This document shows, piece after piece, positions 38,262 through 47,117 of a stretch of DNA of 64,000 bases (position 1 is its first letter; every line of letters starts with the position of its first letter). The position numbers were made by a program, and so were the translations under genes. The stretch comes from Desulfocurvus vexinensis DSM 17965. Lineage in GTDB: Bacteria > Desulfobacterota > Desulfovibrionia > Desulfovibrionales > Desulfovibrionaceae. The notes below the pieces were generated by a model, which saw only the letters and a program-made list of their open reading frames with translations, had not been told where the DNA came from and searched no databases. Location: NCBI RefSeq assembly GCF_000519125.1, contig NZ_KI912583.1:22678-86677 (forward strand), written 5' to 3'.

Positions 38262-39038
38262 TCAGTCGCCCGCGCCGCCCCGGCCCTGTTCCAGGGTCTC
38301 CAGCAGCCCGGCCACCAGGGCGTCCACGGTCCCGGCCTCAGGCAGGCCCAGCACACAGGAGTCGTTGAGCTGGCGCGCGGCCAGGCCGGGCAGGGGCGGC
38401 AGACGCAGGACGCGCGGCGGCAGCCCGGGCAAGGGCGGCAAGGGCCCGCCAGGGTCGCGGTTCAGGGCCAGAACCTGGTTGCCCAGGCCCAGGTCCGCGC
38501 CCATGGCGGCGATGCGCGCGGCGGTTTCCAGGCCCCGGTGCGAGGCCTCGCTGACCACCACCAGCCCGTCCACATGGGCCACGGTGCCCCGGCCCAGGTG
38601 CTCCACCCCGGCTTCGAGATCCACCAGCACCCAGTCGTCGCGCTCCAGCACGAGGTGGGCCAGCAGGGACTTGAGCAGGGCGTTGGCCTCGCAGGCGCAG
38701 CCGCCACCCGCTCCGGCCACGGTGCCCATGACCAGCAGCCGCCTGCGGCCCGGCCCCGGCCCGGGCACGTCCACGCCCAGCAGCTCGGGCAGGTCGTCCA
38801 CGGCGGGGGACAGCGCAATCATGCCGCCCGCGCCGATGCGCTGGCGGATCAGGTCCTCGCGGGCCACCAGGGGCTCGGGCAGGGCCCGGGAGGCCACGCC
38901 ACTGGCCTGGCCCAGGGACAGGGCGGTGTCCGCGTCCACCATCCACACGCTGCGGCCCTGGCGGGCGAGAAAGTCGGCGGTCCAGGCGCACAGGGTGGTC
39001 TTGCCCACGCCGCCCTTGCCCGCGAATGCAATCTTCAT
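38262..39038 (-). CDS. cooC: CO dehydrogenase nickel-insertion ATPase CooC
   Basis: A 258-residue MinD/SIMIBI-class NTPase that supplies nickel to the C-cluster of CooS. It has the deviant Walker A GKGGVGKTT (residues 7-15), MVDADTALSLG and the dimer-interface metal motif Cys114-Ala-Cys116 in GGGCACEAN, followed by LVDLEAGVEHLGRGT. It starts 56 bases after the cooS stop. The start MKIAFAGKGG matches the family exactly. Last gene of the cooS-cooC unit controlled by CooA. Confidence 0.95.
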   Translation of the reverse strand: MKIAFAGKGGVGKTTLCAWTADFLARQGRSVWMVDADTALSLGQASGVASRALPEPLVAREDLIRQRIGAGGMIALSPAVDDLPELLGVDVPGPGPGRRRLLVMGTVAGAGGGCACEANALLKSLLAHLVLERDDWVLVDLEAGVEHLGRGTVAHVDGLVVVSEASHRGLETAARIAAMGADLGLGNQVLALNRDPGGPLPPLPGLPPRVLRLPPLPGLAARQLNDSCVLGLPEAGTVDALVAGLLETLEQGRGGAGD

Positions 39039-39094
39039 CACGGCCTCCGGGAAGGCGGGCCGCCAGGTTCGCGCCCCGGCGGCCCGCGCGGGGG

Positions 39095-40984
39095 TTAGCG
39101 GGGCAGGCCCAGGGCCTTGCGTTTGGCGGCAATGCGCGCGTCGATGAGCCCGGCGGCCTTCACGGGGTCGGGCTCGACCATGAAGGTGGCGCCGACGATG
39201 CCCTCCAGGCCGTTGAGCGCCAGGTCGGTGACGGTCTTGGAGCCGGTGATGTGCGGCGGCAGGCCCAGGTGGGTGCTGATGCCGCTGGCCACGGCGTACA
39301 TGCCGATGGCGGCGGCCTTCTCGGAGTACCACTCGGGGGCCGAGGCGGCCACGGGCAGGTCGGCGATGTCCACGCCCAGGGTGTTGGCGATGAGCGCGCA
39401 CAGGTGGATGATGCGCGAGTTGTCCACGCAGCTCCCGAAGTGCAGCACCGGCGGCACGCCCAGGGCCTTGCACACGGCCTCCAGCCCCGGCCCAGCCTGG
39501 GCCGCAGCCTCGGGCATCAGCAGCCCGGCCTTGCCCACGGCGGTGGTCACGCAGCCCGTGACCAGGACCATGATGTCGCGCTTGATCAGCTCACGGGCCA
39601 GGCCGACGTTGCAGCTATCCTGCTGGAACTTGGGGTTGTTGCAGCCGACGATGGCCGCGAAGCCCCGGATATTGCCGGATTTGACCTGCTCCAGCAGCGG
39701 GTCCAGGCTGCCGCCCAGGGCGGCGAGCACGCTTTCGTTGCAAAAGCCGGTCATGATGTCCACGGGCTGGCCGGGAATGTCCACGCGGTGCGGGTCGCGC
39801 TCGGCAAAGGCGTCCACGGCGATGCCCACGATCTGGCGGGCCTGCTCCAGGGCGTTGTGCGGGTGGATGTCGAAGTGGATGGCCCCGGTGAAGCGGGCCT
39901 TGGCCGCCGTGTCGATGAAGCGGGTGTGGTAGCATCCGGCGGCCTGGACCATGCTGGGCATGATGCACTGGTAGTCCACCACCACGGCCTCCACCGCGCC
40001 GGTGACGATGGCCAGCTCGGTCATCAGGTGGTTGCCGGCCATGGGCACGCCCTGGCGCGCCAGCAGTTCGTTGCCCGTGCAGCACAGCCCGGCGACGTTG
40101 ATGCCCGTGGCGCCCAGGGCCTTGGCCCGGGCGATCATTTCCGGCTCGCGCGCGGCGGCCAGGACCATCTCGGAGACCACGGGGTTATGGCCGTGGACCA
40201 GGATGTTCACCTGGTCCTTGCGCAGCACGCCAAGGTTCACGCGCGAAAAACGCGGGGTGGGCGTGCCGAAGATCACGTCGGACAGCTCCGTGCCGATCAT
40301 GGAGCCGCCCCAGCCGTCGGACAGGGCCGTGCGCGCGGCGTGCAGCAGGGTGTTGGGCGCGTCGTTGTCGCAGCCCATGTGCGTGCGGTGCATCATCTCG
40401 GCAATCTCGCGGTCCACCCCGCGCGGGGTGATGCCCAGGCCCGCCCACAGGGCGCGGCGCTTCTCGGGCACGCGCGCGGTGAACATGATGGCCTTGCGAC
40501 GGCTGCCGAAGTCGGCGTAGCAGGCGTCCACGAAGTCGCGGGCCACATCCATCTCCGGGCGGCCATCCACGGCGATGCCCACCTCGGCGGCCAGGCGGCG
40601 CAGCTTGGCCTCGTCGGTGATGCGGTAGGCATCGGTGTGGCCCTCGACAATGGCTTCGAGCACCTCGATGAGGTCGCGGCCATGGTCGGAATGCCCGGCG
40701 CTGCCCCCGGCCACGAAGCGCCCGAAGTTGCGCGCCACGACCACGTCGGCGTCGGCGCCGCACACGCCGCGTTTGCGTTTGCTGCCTTCCTTGGTGCTGA
40801 TGCGGCAGGGGCCCATGACGCAGTTCTTGCACGTCAGGCCCTGGTCACAGAAGGTGCAGTGCGGGGTCTGGGCCTCCAGGCGGTCCCACGCGGTCTGCAC
40901 GCCATCCTTGCGGGCCTTGGTCAGCATGGCCTGGGCGTCGGCCCAGATGGACAGTTCCTCGACCGGTCTCGGTTGCTTGGTCAT
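39095..40984 (-). CDS. cooS: Ni-Fe carbon monoxide dehydrogenase CooS
   Basis: A 629-residue monofunctional CODH catalysing CO + H2O to CO2 + 2H+ + 2e-. B-cluster ligands are Cys52, Cys55, Cys60 and Cys75. The D-cluster motif is Cys43-Thr-Phe-Cys46 (CX2C) and the position next to Cys52 is Thr, not Cys as in CX7C enzymes. C-cluster segments are MHRTHMGCDND, LVHGHNPVVSE, AGLCCTGNE, VGCNN, VTGCVTTA and FGSCVDNSR. ATG at 40984 has GGGAG eight bases upstream. Followed by cooC. No CooF or hydrogenase genes are adjacent, so the electron acceptor is unknown. Confidence 0.97.
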   Translation of the reverse strand: MTKQPRPVEELSIWADAQAMLTKARKDGVQTAWDRLEAQTPHCTFCDQGLTCKNCVMGPCRISTKEGSKRKRGVCGADADVVVARNFGRFVAGGSAGHSDHGRDLIEVLEAIVEGHTDAYRITDEAKLRRLAAEVGIAVDGRPEMDVARDFVDACYADFGSRRKAIMFTARVPEKRRALWAGLGITPRGVDREIAEMMHRTHMGCDNDAPNTLLHAARTALSDGWGGSMIGTELSDVIFGTPTPRFSRVNLGVLRKDQVNILVHGHNPVVSEMVLAAAREPEMIARAKALGATGINVAGLCCTGNELLARQGVPMAGNHLMTELAIVTGAVEAVVVDYQCIMPSMVQAAGCYHTRFIDTAAKARFTGAIHFDIHPHNALEQARQIVGIAVDAFAERDPHRVDIPGQPVDIMTGFCNESVLAALGGSLDPLLEQVKSGNIRGFAAIVGCNNPKFQQDSCNVGLARELIKRDIMVLVTGCVTTAVGKAGLLMPEAAAQAGPGLEAVCKALGVPPVLHFGSCVDNSRIIHLCALIANTLGVDIADLPVAASAPEWYSEKAAAIGMYAVASGISTHLGLPPHITGSKTVTDLALNGLEGIVGATFMVEPDPVKAAGLIDARIAAKRKALGLPR

Positions 40985-41107
40985 ACCCACATCTCCCTGG
41001 TTTGCGGTGCGCGCGGCCCAGGGCCGCGCAAGGGGCCGGCGCCACCCCCCGGTGCGCCGGAGTCTCCTGGTCTCGCGCTAGGGATAGCAGGCTTGACCGC
41101 GCGTGTT

Positions 41108-41123
41108 TGTCGGCCAACCGACA
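41108..41123 (-). promoter_or_regulatory. CooA operator upstream of cooS
   Basis: Palindrome TGTCGGCCAACCGACA, one base away from the TGTCGGC-NN-GCCGACA consensus I recall for CooA in Desulfovibrio, extended by CGCG-T arms on both sides. It is centred 131 bases upstream of the cooS ATG. If centred at -43.5 (class II), TATCCC at 41082-41087 falls at the -10 position. Confidence 0.75.
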
Positions 41124-41188
41124 AAACGCGGCACCAGATGCGGATTTTCGTGTGACCGGGGCCCGGCGCAGGGCCGGGCGGGCAGGGT

Positions 41189-41839
41189 TCAGGCGCTGGC
41201 TGTACGCTCCAGGGCGTCCAGGTCGGGGATGAAATACAGGCCCCGGGCGCGCTTTTCCAGCAGCCCCTGGCGGGCCATGTCGCCCAGCAGGGCCGAGACG
41301 GTCTGGCGCGTGGCGCCCACCAGGCAGGCGAGCTGCTCCACGGGCAGATCCAGATGCAGCAGCACGCCCCCGCCCTCGGCAACACCCGACTTGCGCGCCT
41401 CGCCTGCCAGAAACGCAGCCAGGCGCCTGCCCGCGTCGTGGAACACCAGCCCGTCGATGATGGAAAACGTGTTGCGCAACAGGTTGCCCAGCACGCGGAT
41501 CATGGTCAGTGTCACCTCGGGGATGCCCAGCATCCGCGCGCGCACCGTGCGCACGTCGGTTACCAGCAGTTCCGCCTCGTCCAGGGCCTCGATGAACGTG
41601 CCCGAATGGTTGCTGTAGATGTCGCCCCGGCCCAGCACCGCCAGAGTGAACTCCTTCTCCTCATAGGACAGGTAGACCCGCACCCGACCCGAGGCCACCA
41701 CGAAGACAAGGTTTTCCGCCTCGCAGGGGCCGAAGATCAGCGCCCCCGGGGCGTACGCCCGCCGCCGCAACACCTTGCGCAGCTCCGCGAACTCGGGACG
41801 CTCCAGGGAATCGAGCAGATCATGGTCCAGGAACTTCAT
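41189..41839 (-). CDS. cooA: CO-sensing haem regulator CooA (CRP family)
   Basis: A 216-residue CRP/FNR protein. The cyclic-nucleotide-like sensor (about 1-115) contains GDIYSNHSG: His78 aligns with the haem ligand His77 of Rhodospirillum CooA, while the ligand Cys75 position is Ser76, as in Cys-less CooA proteins. A long C-helix (about 112-135) and a winged helix (VGATRQTVSALLGDMARQGLLE) follow. The start MKFLDHDLL is chosen over the longer frame by homologous length. It lies directly upstream of its target operon cooS-cooC. Confidence 0.9.
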   Translation of the reverse strand: MKFLDHDLLDSLERPEFAELRKVLRRRAYAPGALIFGPCEAENLVFVVASGRVRVYLSYEEKEFTLAVLGRGDIYSNHSGTFIEALDEAELLVTDVRTVRARMLGIPEVTLTMIRVLGNLLRNTFSIIDGLVFHDAGRRLAAFLAGEARKSGVAEGGGVLLHLDLPVEQLACLVGATRQTVSALLGDMARQGLLEKRARGLYFIPDLDALERTASA

Positions 41840-42051
41840 GCCCACGGGGCACCTCGGCGCAAACGGCTGGTGGAAGGGACTTTCGGGGGATACGCCCGAC
41901 CACGCTAGCAAAGCCCGGGGGGGGCTGTCCACGCCACGGCACCTTTTGGCGTGCTGCCGGGGCACCGCCCGGGCTCCCTGCCAGGGGGTGCCTCAAGGAA
42001 GGGCCGCCAGAAGCGCAAGAATCATCAAGCCTCTCGAGGCACGTCACTGTA

Positions 42052-42087
42052 CTGTCACTTGACAGCACGAAACACTCTTTTTAAACA
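42052..42087 (+). promoter_or_regulatory. Promoter and operator of the RND efflux operon
   Basis: TTGACA (42059-42064) and TAAACA (42082-42087) with 17-base spacing form a good sigma-70 promoter. A perfect inverted repeat CTGTCA-CT-TGACAG (42052-42065) covers the -35, a likely site for the TetR-type repressor encoded next. The whole 296-base cooA-cerR gap is otherwise gene-free. Confidence 0.6.
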
Positions 42088-42135
42088 CAGCCACTAAACG
42101 TTGTTTCAATTTATGTTTTGCAGGGGCGACCTGGC

Positions 42136-42843
42136 ATGGAACCTACTGATTCCACTCCCTCTTCTCCCGACGCCCCCCCCGGGGCTGCCGCGCGCCGAGC
42201 CACTCCGGAGCGGCTGTTCGACGCCGCCATTGCCGAGTTCGCCCGCCACGGCTACCAGGGGGCCACGGTGCGCGGCATCTGCCAGCGCGCCGGGGCCAAC
42301 GTGGCCGCCGTGAACTACCATTTCGGCGGCAAGGAGCAGCTCTACGCCCGGGTGCTGGAGCATATCTTCCGCACCCCGCGCGAGGCCAGGGCGGGCCTGC
42401 GCCCCGACATGGCGGGCGCCCCGCCCGCCGAACGCCTGCGCGAGTTCATCCACAACTTCTTCCACGAGGTCTACGACTGCGTGGACGACCGCAGCCAGTG
42501 CGGGGACCTGGCCTCCATCTTCATCATGGAGATGGCCCACCCCTCCCCGGCCCTGGGCGACATCATCGACAAGTACATCCAGCCCGACTCCCAGCGCCTT
42601 GCGGAGATCGTGGCCGAGCTGCTGGGCCCGGACGCGGCGCCGCAGCTGGTGCGCTACGCCACGGGCGCCGTGGTGGCCCAGGTGCTGCACTTCTGCAACA
42701 TCGGCCCGATCATCGCCCGCCTGGCGCCCGATTCCCTGCCCGTGTCCGACCAGCTCGACGCCCTGGCCGGGCTGGCCGCCGAGTTCACCCTGGGCGGCCT
42801 GGCCCGCCTGGGCCAGCCCCAGCCCCCCAACCCCCACTCCTGA
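42136..42843 (+). CDS. TetR/AcrR family repressor (CerR-like)
   Basis: A 235-residue regulator with an N-terminal TetR helix-turn-helix (LFDAAIAEFARHGYQGATVRGICQRAGAN and then VAAVNYHFGGKEQLY) and a C-terminal ligand domain resembling DUF1956 (CerR/YbiH). The N-terminal 25 residues are Pro/Ser/Ala-rich. It is the first gene of an operon with an RND adaptor and pump, ten bases upstream of the adaptor, and probably represses it until an efflux substrate binds. The ATG is chosen over an in-frame TTG 18 bases earlier. Confidence 0.88.
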   Translation: MEPTDSTPSSPDAPPGAAARRATPERLFDAAIAEFARHGYQGATVRGICQRAGANVAAVNYHFGGKEQLYARVLEHIFRTPREARAGLRPDMAGAPPAERLREFIHNFFHEVYDCVDDRSQCGDLASIFIMEMAHPSPALGDIIDKYIQPDSQRLAEIVAELLGPDAAPQLVRYATGAVVAQVLHFCNIGPIIARLAPDSLPVSDQLDALAGLAAEFTLGGLARLGQPQPPNPHS

Positions 42844-42853
42844 AGGACGCCCC

Positions 42854-43867
42854 ATGCGCGCGACGCCCCCCCTCCGCCTTCTGGCGGCCCTGCTGGCCGT
42901 GGCCCTGGCCGCAGCCTGCCCCCGCCCCGCCCCGGCCCAGGAGCTGGCCACGGCCCTGCCCGCCACCAGCCGCATCCAGCTGTCGGGCTTCACCCGCGCC
43001 CGGGCCGTAGTGCCGCTGGTGGCCGAGGCCGCGGGCAAGGTGCTGCGGGTGCTCGCCGACGTGGGCCAGCCCGTGGGCCAGGGCGGGGTCTTCGCCCTGG
43101 TGGACCCGACCTTCATCCAGCTGGAGCTGCGCGACAACGCCGTGCAGCAGGACCGGCTGCGCGCGCGCATCGCCTACGACGACACCGAGGCCGCGCGCTA
43201 CCGGCGGCTGGTGGACCAGGGCAGCGCAGCCCAGGCCCGGCTGGACGAGCTGGAGCAGGCCCTGAGCCAGAGCCGCCACGACCTGGCCGCCCTGGAAGTC
43301 GCCCACGACGTGCTGGCCGAGCGCCTGGCGCGCACCCGGGTCACGGCCCCGGCGGGCTGGCTGGTCATGACCCGCGAGGTCGAGCCCGGGCAGTGGGTCA
43401 CCCAGGGCCAGACCCTGGGCCAGGCCGGGGATTTCGACACCCTGCTGGTACCCTTCGCCCTGGCCCCCGAGCAGCTCACGGCCCTGCAAGGCGCCGGGGG
43501 CACCCTGACCCTGGCCCTGCCCGACCTGGGCCGCGAGGTTCCGGCCACGGTGCACCGCGTCTACCCCGGCTTCGACCCCGAAACGCGCAAGACCGTCGTG
43601 GACCTGGCCGTCACCGGCCTGCCCGGGGCGCGCGGCGGGCTGCGCGCGGTGCTGGCCCTGGAAGTGCCCGACCCCTCCGGGGGCGTGCTGCTGCCGCGCG
43701 CCGCCGTCACCGAGCGCTACGAGCAGCACTGGGTGCGCCGCGACGACGGCACCGAGGTCCAGGTGGTGCTGCTGGGCAACCACGGCGGGCCGGGGGGCGA
43801 CCTGCTGCGCGTGGCCTCGCCCGAGATCGCCCCGGGGCAGCGCTTCGCCCTGGCGGGCAGGGAGTAG
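42854..43867 (+). CDS. RND efflux periplasmic adaptor subunit
   Basis: A 337-residue membrane fusion protein. It begins with a signal peptide (about 1-28). The lipoyl half-motifs VVPLVAEAAGKVLRVLADVGQPVGQGG and TRVTAPAGWLVMTREVEPGQWV flank a coiled-coil hairpin (about 85-150). Beta-barrel and proximal domains follow. It links the inner membrane pump to an outer membrane factor. AAGGA lies before the ATG, and the downstream pump starts three bases after its stop. Confidence 0.9.
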   Translation: MRATPPLRLLAALLAVALAAACPRPAPAQELATALPATSRIQLSGFTRARAVVPLVAEAAGKVLRVLADVGQPVGQGGVFALVDPTFIQLELRDNAVQQDRLRARIAYDDTEAARYRRLVDQGSAAQARLDELEQALSQSRHDLAALEVAHDVLAERLARTRVTAPAGWLVMTREVEPGQWVTQGQTLGQAGDFDTLLVPFALAPEQLTALQGAGGTLTLALPDLGREVPATVHRVYPGFDPETRKTVVDLAVTGLPGARGGLRAVLALEVPDPSGGVLLPRAAVTERYEQHWVRRDDGTEVQVVLLGNHGGPGGDLLRVASPEIAPGQRFALAGRE

Positions 43868-43870
43868 CCC

Positions 43871-46800
43871 GTGCGCCCGGTGGTCCGCTTCACCCTGGCC
43901 CAGACGGTCCTGTTCAACCTCCTCTTCGTGCTGCTCATCGTGGCCGGGGCCTTCTCGGTCATGCGCGTGCCCGTGGAGCGCTACCCGCAGATAGATTTCG
44001 GCAAGGTCATCGTGTCCTGCTTCTGGCCCGGGGCCGGAGCCCAGGACGTGGAGGCCCTGGTCACGCGCAAGATCGAGGACGCCCTGGAGGACCTGGAGGA
44101 GGTGGAGTTCATCCAGTCCTCGTCCTCGCAGCAGGTGGCCGTGCTGGTGGTCAAGTTCAACGACGACACGGACTACCAGGCCCTGTACGACGAGCTGCGC
44201 TTCCGCGTGCTGTCCAGGATCGGCGAGCTGCCAGACGACGCCGACCCGCCCGCCTTCACGCTCATCAAGACCTCGGACTGGCTGCCCGTGGTGGCCGTGA
44301 ACCTCGTGGGCCCGCGCACCAACCGCGCCCTGACGCTCATGGCCGAGGAGATGAAGGTGCCCCTGGCGCGCATCCCCGGGGTGCAGGAGGTGGAGATCGA
44401 GGGCGAGTACCAGCGCGAGTTCCACGTCCTGCTGGACCCCGCGCGCATGGCCGCCCTGGGCGTGGCCTTCGACCAGGTGGCCCGGGCCCTGGAAGGCGCC
44501 AACCTCTCCCTGGCCGCCGGGGACTACACCAACGAGTCCGGCGAGTTCGTCGTGCGCGTGGACGAGCGCTTCCGCACCCGCGACCAGGTCACGGCCACGG
44601 TGGTGCGCCGCGACAAGGACGGCTCGGTGGTGACCGTGGGCGACCTGGTGTCCGACGCGCGCCTGGACTACCGCGACCCGCGCGTCATCTCCTCGGTCAA
44701 CGGCCAGGACGCCGTGACCCTCAAGATCAAGAAGACCGAGGCCGGCAACGCCCTGGACATCATGGCCCAGGTCCAGGCCGTGCTGGGCGACTTCCGCCCC
44801 GCCCTGGAGCGCGAGGGCGTGCTGGCCGTGGCCACCCAGGACTCCACCACCTACATCGCCGACTCCATGAGCACCCTGGGCTGGAACATGGCCCTGGGCA
44901 TCGTCCTGGTGGCGGCCATCATCTGGCATTTCATGGGCCTGCGCAACGCGGCCCTGACCACCGTGGGCATCCCCTTCTCGTTCCTGACGACCATGATCCT
45001 CATGTATCTCACGGGCAACTCGCTCAACGAGATCACCCTGTTCTCCTTCGTGCTCGTCTCGGGCATCATCGTGGACGACGCCATCGTGGTCACGGAGAAC
45101 ATCTACCGCCACATCCAGGAGGGCCGCCCCCTGCGCGAGGCCATCGTGGACGGCACCAGCGAGGTCATGATCCCCGTGGTCTCGGCCACGGCCACCACCC
45201 TGGCCGCGTTCCTGCCCATGCTCATCATGAGCGGCTCCACGGGCGAGTTTTTCGCGCTCATCCCCAAGGCCGTGAGCTTCGCCCTGGCGGCCTCGCTGTT
45301 CGAGTGCATCTTCATCCTGCCCCTGCACTACAAGGACTGGGGGCCCAGGCCGCGCCCCGAAGCCAGCGCCGGGCCCGGCGCGCAGGACGACGACACCGCC
45401 CTGCTGCGCGTCCTGCGCCGGGCCACGGGCCGCCTGGTCCGCGTGACCATGCGCTGGCGCGTGGCCAGCCTGGGGGCCGTGCTGGCCGCCTTCGTCACGG
45501 CCATGACCGTGTTCGTGCTGTCGGTGTCGGGCGCGGTGCCGCTCATCCCCATCCAGTTTTTCCCCGACGACTACAGCCTCTACTACGCCTTCATCGAGGG
45601 CCCGGGCACCACGAGCATCGAAACCACCTCGGCCAAGGTCAAGGAGATCAGCGCGGCGCTCATGGCCGAGGGCCCGGGCATGGCCCGCTCCGCCGCCGGA
45701 TACGCCGGGTTCACCGTCACCGAGGACTACGAGCAGGTCTACGGCGCCAACCTGGGCACGGTGATGGTCACCCTGCCCGGCAAGGAGGCGCGCACCTTCG
45801 CCGACCCCGTGGCCCACCTGGAGCGCGTCAAGGCCATGCTCGCCCAGGGCTTCCAGAAGGACGGCTTCACCATCACCGTGCGCCCGGAAAAGGACGGCCC
45901 GCCCTCGGGCAAGGACGTGACCGTACGCGTGGTCGGCACCAACGAGGCCTCCATCGCCGCCCTGGCCGGGGCCGTGACCGAGGCCCTGCGCGGGCCGCAG
46001 CTCGGCCCGCACCTGGACCAGATCGACGACGGCCAGGGCCGCCACGTCCGCGTCTACCGCCTGGCCGTGGACCACGCCCGGGCCAGCGAGCACGGCGTGG
46101 ACGCCAGCCAGGCCGCGCTCATGGCCGCCTCGGTGCTCGACGGACGCTATGCGGGCAAGTTCCGCCTGCACGACGAGGAGGTGGACCTCAAGCTGCGCCT
46201 GGACCCCGCCGCCCTGGCCCGCCCCGAGGACGCCCTGGCCGTGCCCGTGCTGGAGCACCCCGCCGGGCCCGTGCGCCTGGGCGACATCGTTTCGCCCCAG
46301 GCCGGGTCCGAACCGCGCGAGCTCAAGCGCTACAAGCTCCAGCGCACCCGGACCATCACCGCCAATATCCGCCCCGGGGCGCCCCTGTCCGCCGCCGGGG
46401 TGGTCAACGCGGTCACCGCGCTGTACGACGCGCGGCGCACCGAGTTTCCCGGCGCGACCCTGGACTTCGGCGGCGAGTTCGAGGACACCCGGCGCTCCTA
46501 CACCTCGCTGACCTACGCCTTCGCCATCGCCATGCTGCTCATCTACCTGATCCTGGCCACGCAGTTCCGCTCGTACCTCCAGCCGCTGATCATCCTCTCC
46601 GCCGTGGTCTTCGCCCTGACCGGAGTCATCTTCGGCAAGCTGCTGACCCAGTCGCTGTTCACCATCAACAGCTTCATCGCCGTGGTCGGCGTCACCGGCG
46701 TGGTGGTCAACGACTCGCTGGTGCTCATCGACTTCATCAACCGCGCCTACCGCGCGGGCCGCTCGCGCCGCGAGGCCATCGAGGAGGGCATCCGCGTCCG

Positions 46801-47029
46801 CCTGCGGCCCATCCTGCTGACCACCCTGACCACCACCCTGGGCCTGCTGCCCATGGCCCTGGGCATCCCCAGCTACTCGCTGGTCTGGGGCACCATGGCC
46901 TCGACCTTCGTCACCGGCCTGGCCACGGCCACCTTCCTGACCCTGTTCATCGTGCCCGTGGAATGGGACCTCTTGACCCAGCTCCAGGAATGGCGCGCCC
47001 GGCGCAGGGAGCGGGCCGGGCGGCGCTAG
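43871..47029 (+). CDS. RND family efflux pump (AcrB/MdtB type)
   Basis: A 1052-residue, 12-TM proton-driven pump. It has an N-terminal TM, a large periplasmic loop, the TM4 motif LVSGIIVDDAIVVTENIYRH with the proton-relay aspartate pair (VDD), a second periplasmic loop, and the TM10 region GVTGVVVNDSLVLIDFINRA. It starts with GTG three bases after the adaptor stop. It belongs to the HAE-1/HAE-2-like branch that exports organic compounds rather than metals. No TolC gene is in this operon. Confidence 0.93.
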   Translation: MRPVVRFTLAQTVLFNLLFVLLIVAGAFSVMRVPVERYPQIDFGKVIVSCFWPGAGAQDVEALVTRKIEDALEDLEEVEFIQSSSSQQVAVLVVKFNDDTDYQALYDELRFRVLSRIGELPDDADPPAFTLIKTSDWLPVVAVNLVGPRTNRALTLMAEEMKVPLARIPGVQEVEIEGEYQREFHVLLDPARMAALGVAFDQVARALEGANLSLAAGDYTNESGEFVVRVDERFRTRDQVTATVVRRDKDGSVVTVGDLVSDARLDYRDPRVISSVNGQDAVTLKIKKTEAGNALDIMAQVQAVLGDFRPALEREGVLAVATQDSTTYIADSMSTLGWNMALGIVLVAAIIWHFMGLRNAALTTVGIPFSFLTTMILMYLTGNSLNEITLFSFVLVSGIIVDDAIVVTENIYRHIQEGRPLREAIVDGTSEVMIPVVSATATTLAAFLPMLIMSGSTGEFFALIPKAVSFALAASLFECIFILPLHYKDWGPRPRPEASAGPGAQDDDTALLRVLRRATGRLVRVTMRWRVASLGAVLAAFVTAMTVFVLSVSGAVPLIPIQFFPDDYSLYYAFIEGPGTTSIETTSAKVKEISAALMAEGPGMARSAAGYAGFTVTEDYEQVYGANLGTVMVTLPGKEARTFADPVAHLERVKAMLAQGFQKDGFTITVRPEKDGPPSGKDVTVRVVGTNEASIAALAGAVTEALRGPQLGPHLDQIDDGQGRHVRVYRLAVDHARASEHGVDASQAALMAASVLDGRYAGKFRLHDEEVDLKLRLDPAALARPEDALAVPVLEHPAGPVRLGDIVSPQAGSEPRELKRYKLQRTRTITANIRPGAPLSAAGVVNAVTALYDARRTEFPGATLDFGGEFEDTRRSYTSLTYAFAIAMLLIYLILATQFRSYLQPLIILSAVVFALTGVIFGKLLTQSLFTINSFIAVVGVTGVVVNDSLVLIDFINRAYRAGRSRREAIEEGIRVRLRPILLTTLTTTLGLLPMALGIPSYSLVWGTMASTFVTGLATATFLTLFIVPVEWDLLTQLQEWRARRRERAGRR

Positions 47030-47048
47030 CGGCGCCCGAGGCGCGCGC

Positions 47049-47104
47049 ATCCAGACAAAGGCCCCCGGGCGGCGCGCGCCGCCCGGGGGCCTTTGTCTGG
47101 ATGG
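47049..47104. terminator. Perfect bidirectional terminator
   Basis: A 56-base perfect palindrome with 28-bp arms (starting CATCCAGACAAAGGCCCCCG). It lies between the convergent RND pump and decarboxylase genes. CTTTGTC ends each arm. Confidence 0.8.
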
Positions 47105-47117
47105 GGGGCAGGGGCTC

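Noticed and set aside
42785-47050. A 1421-codon minus-strand frame opposite the RND pump
   Set aside because: It is antisense to well-conserved adaptor and pump genes and has no recognisable motif.
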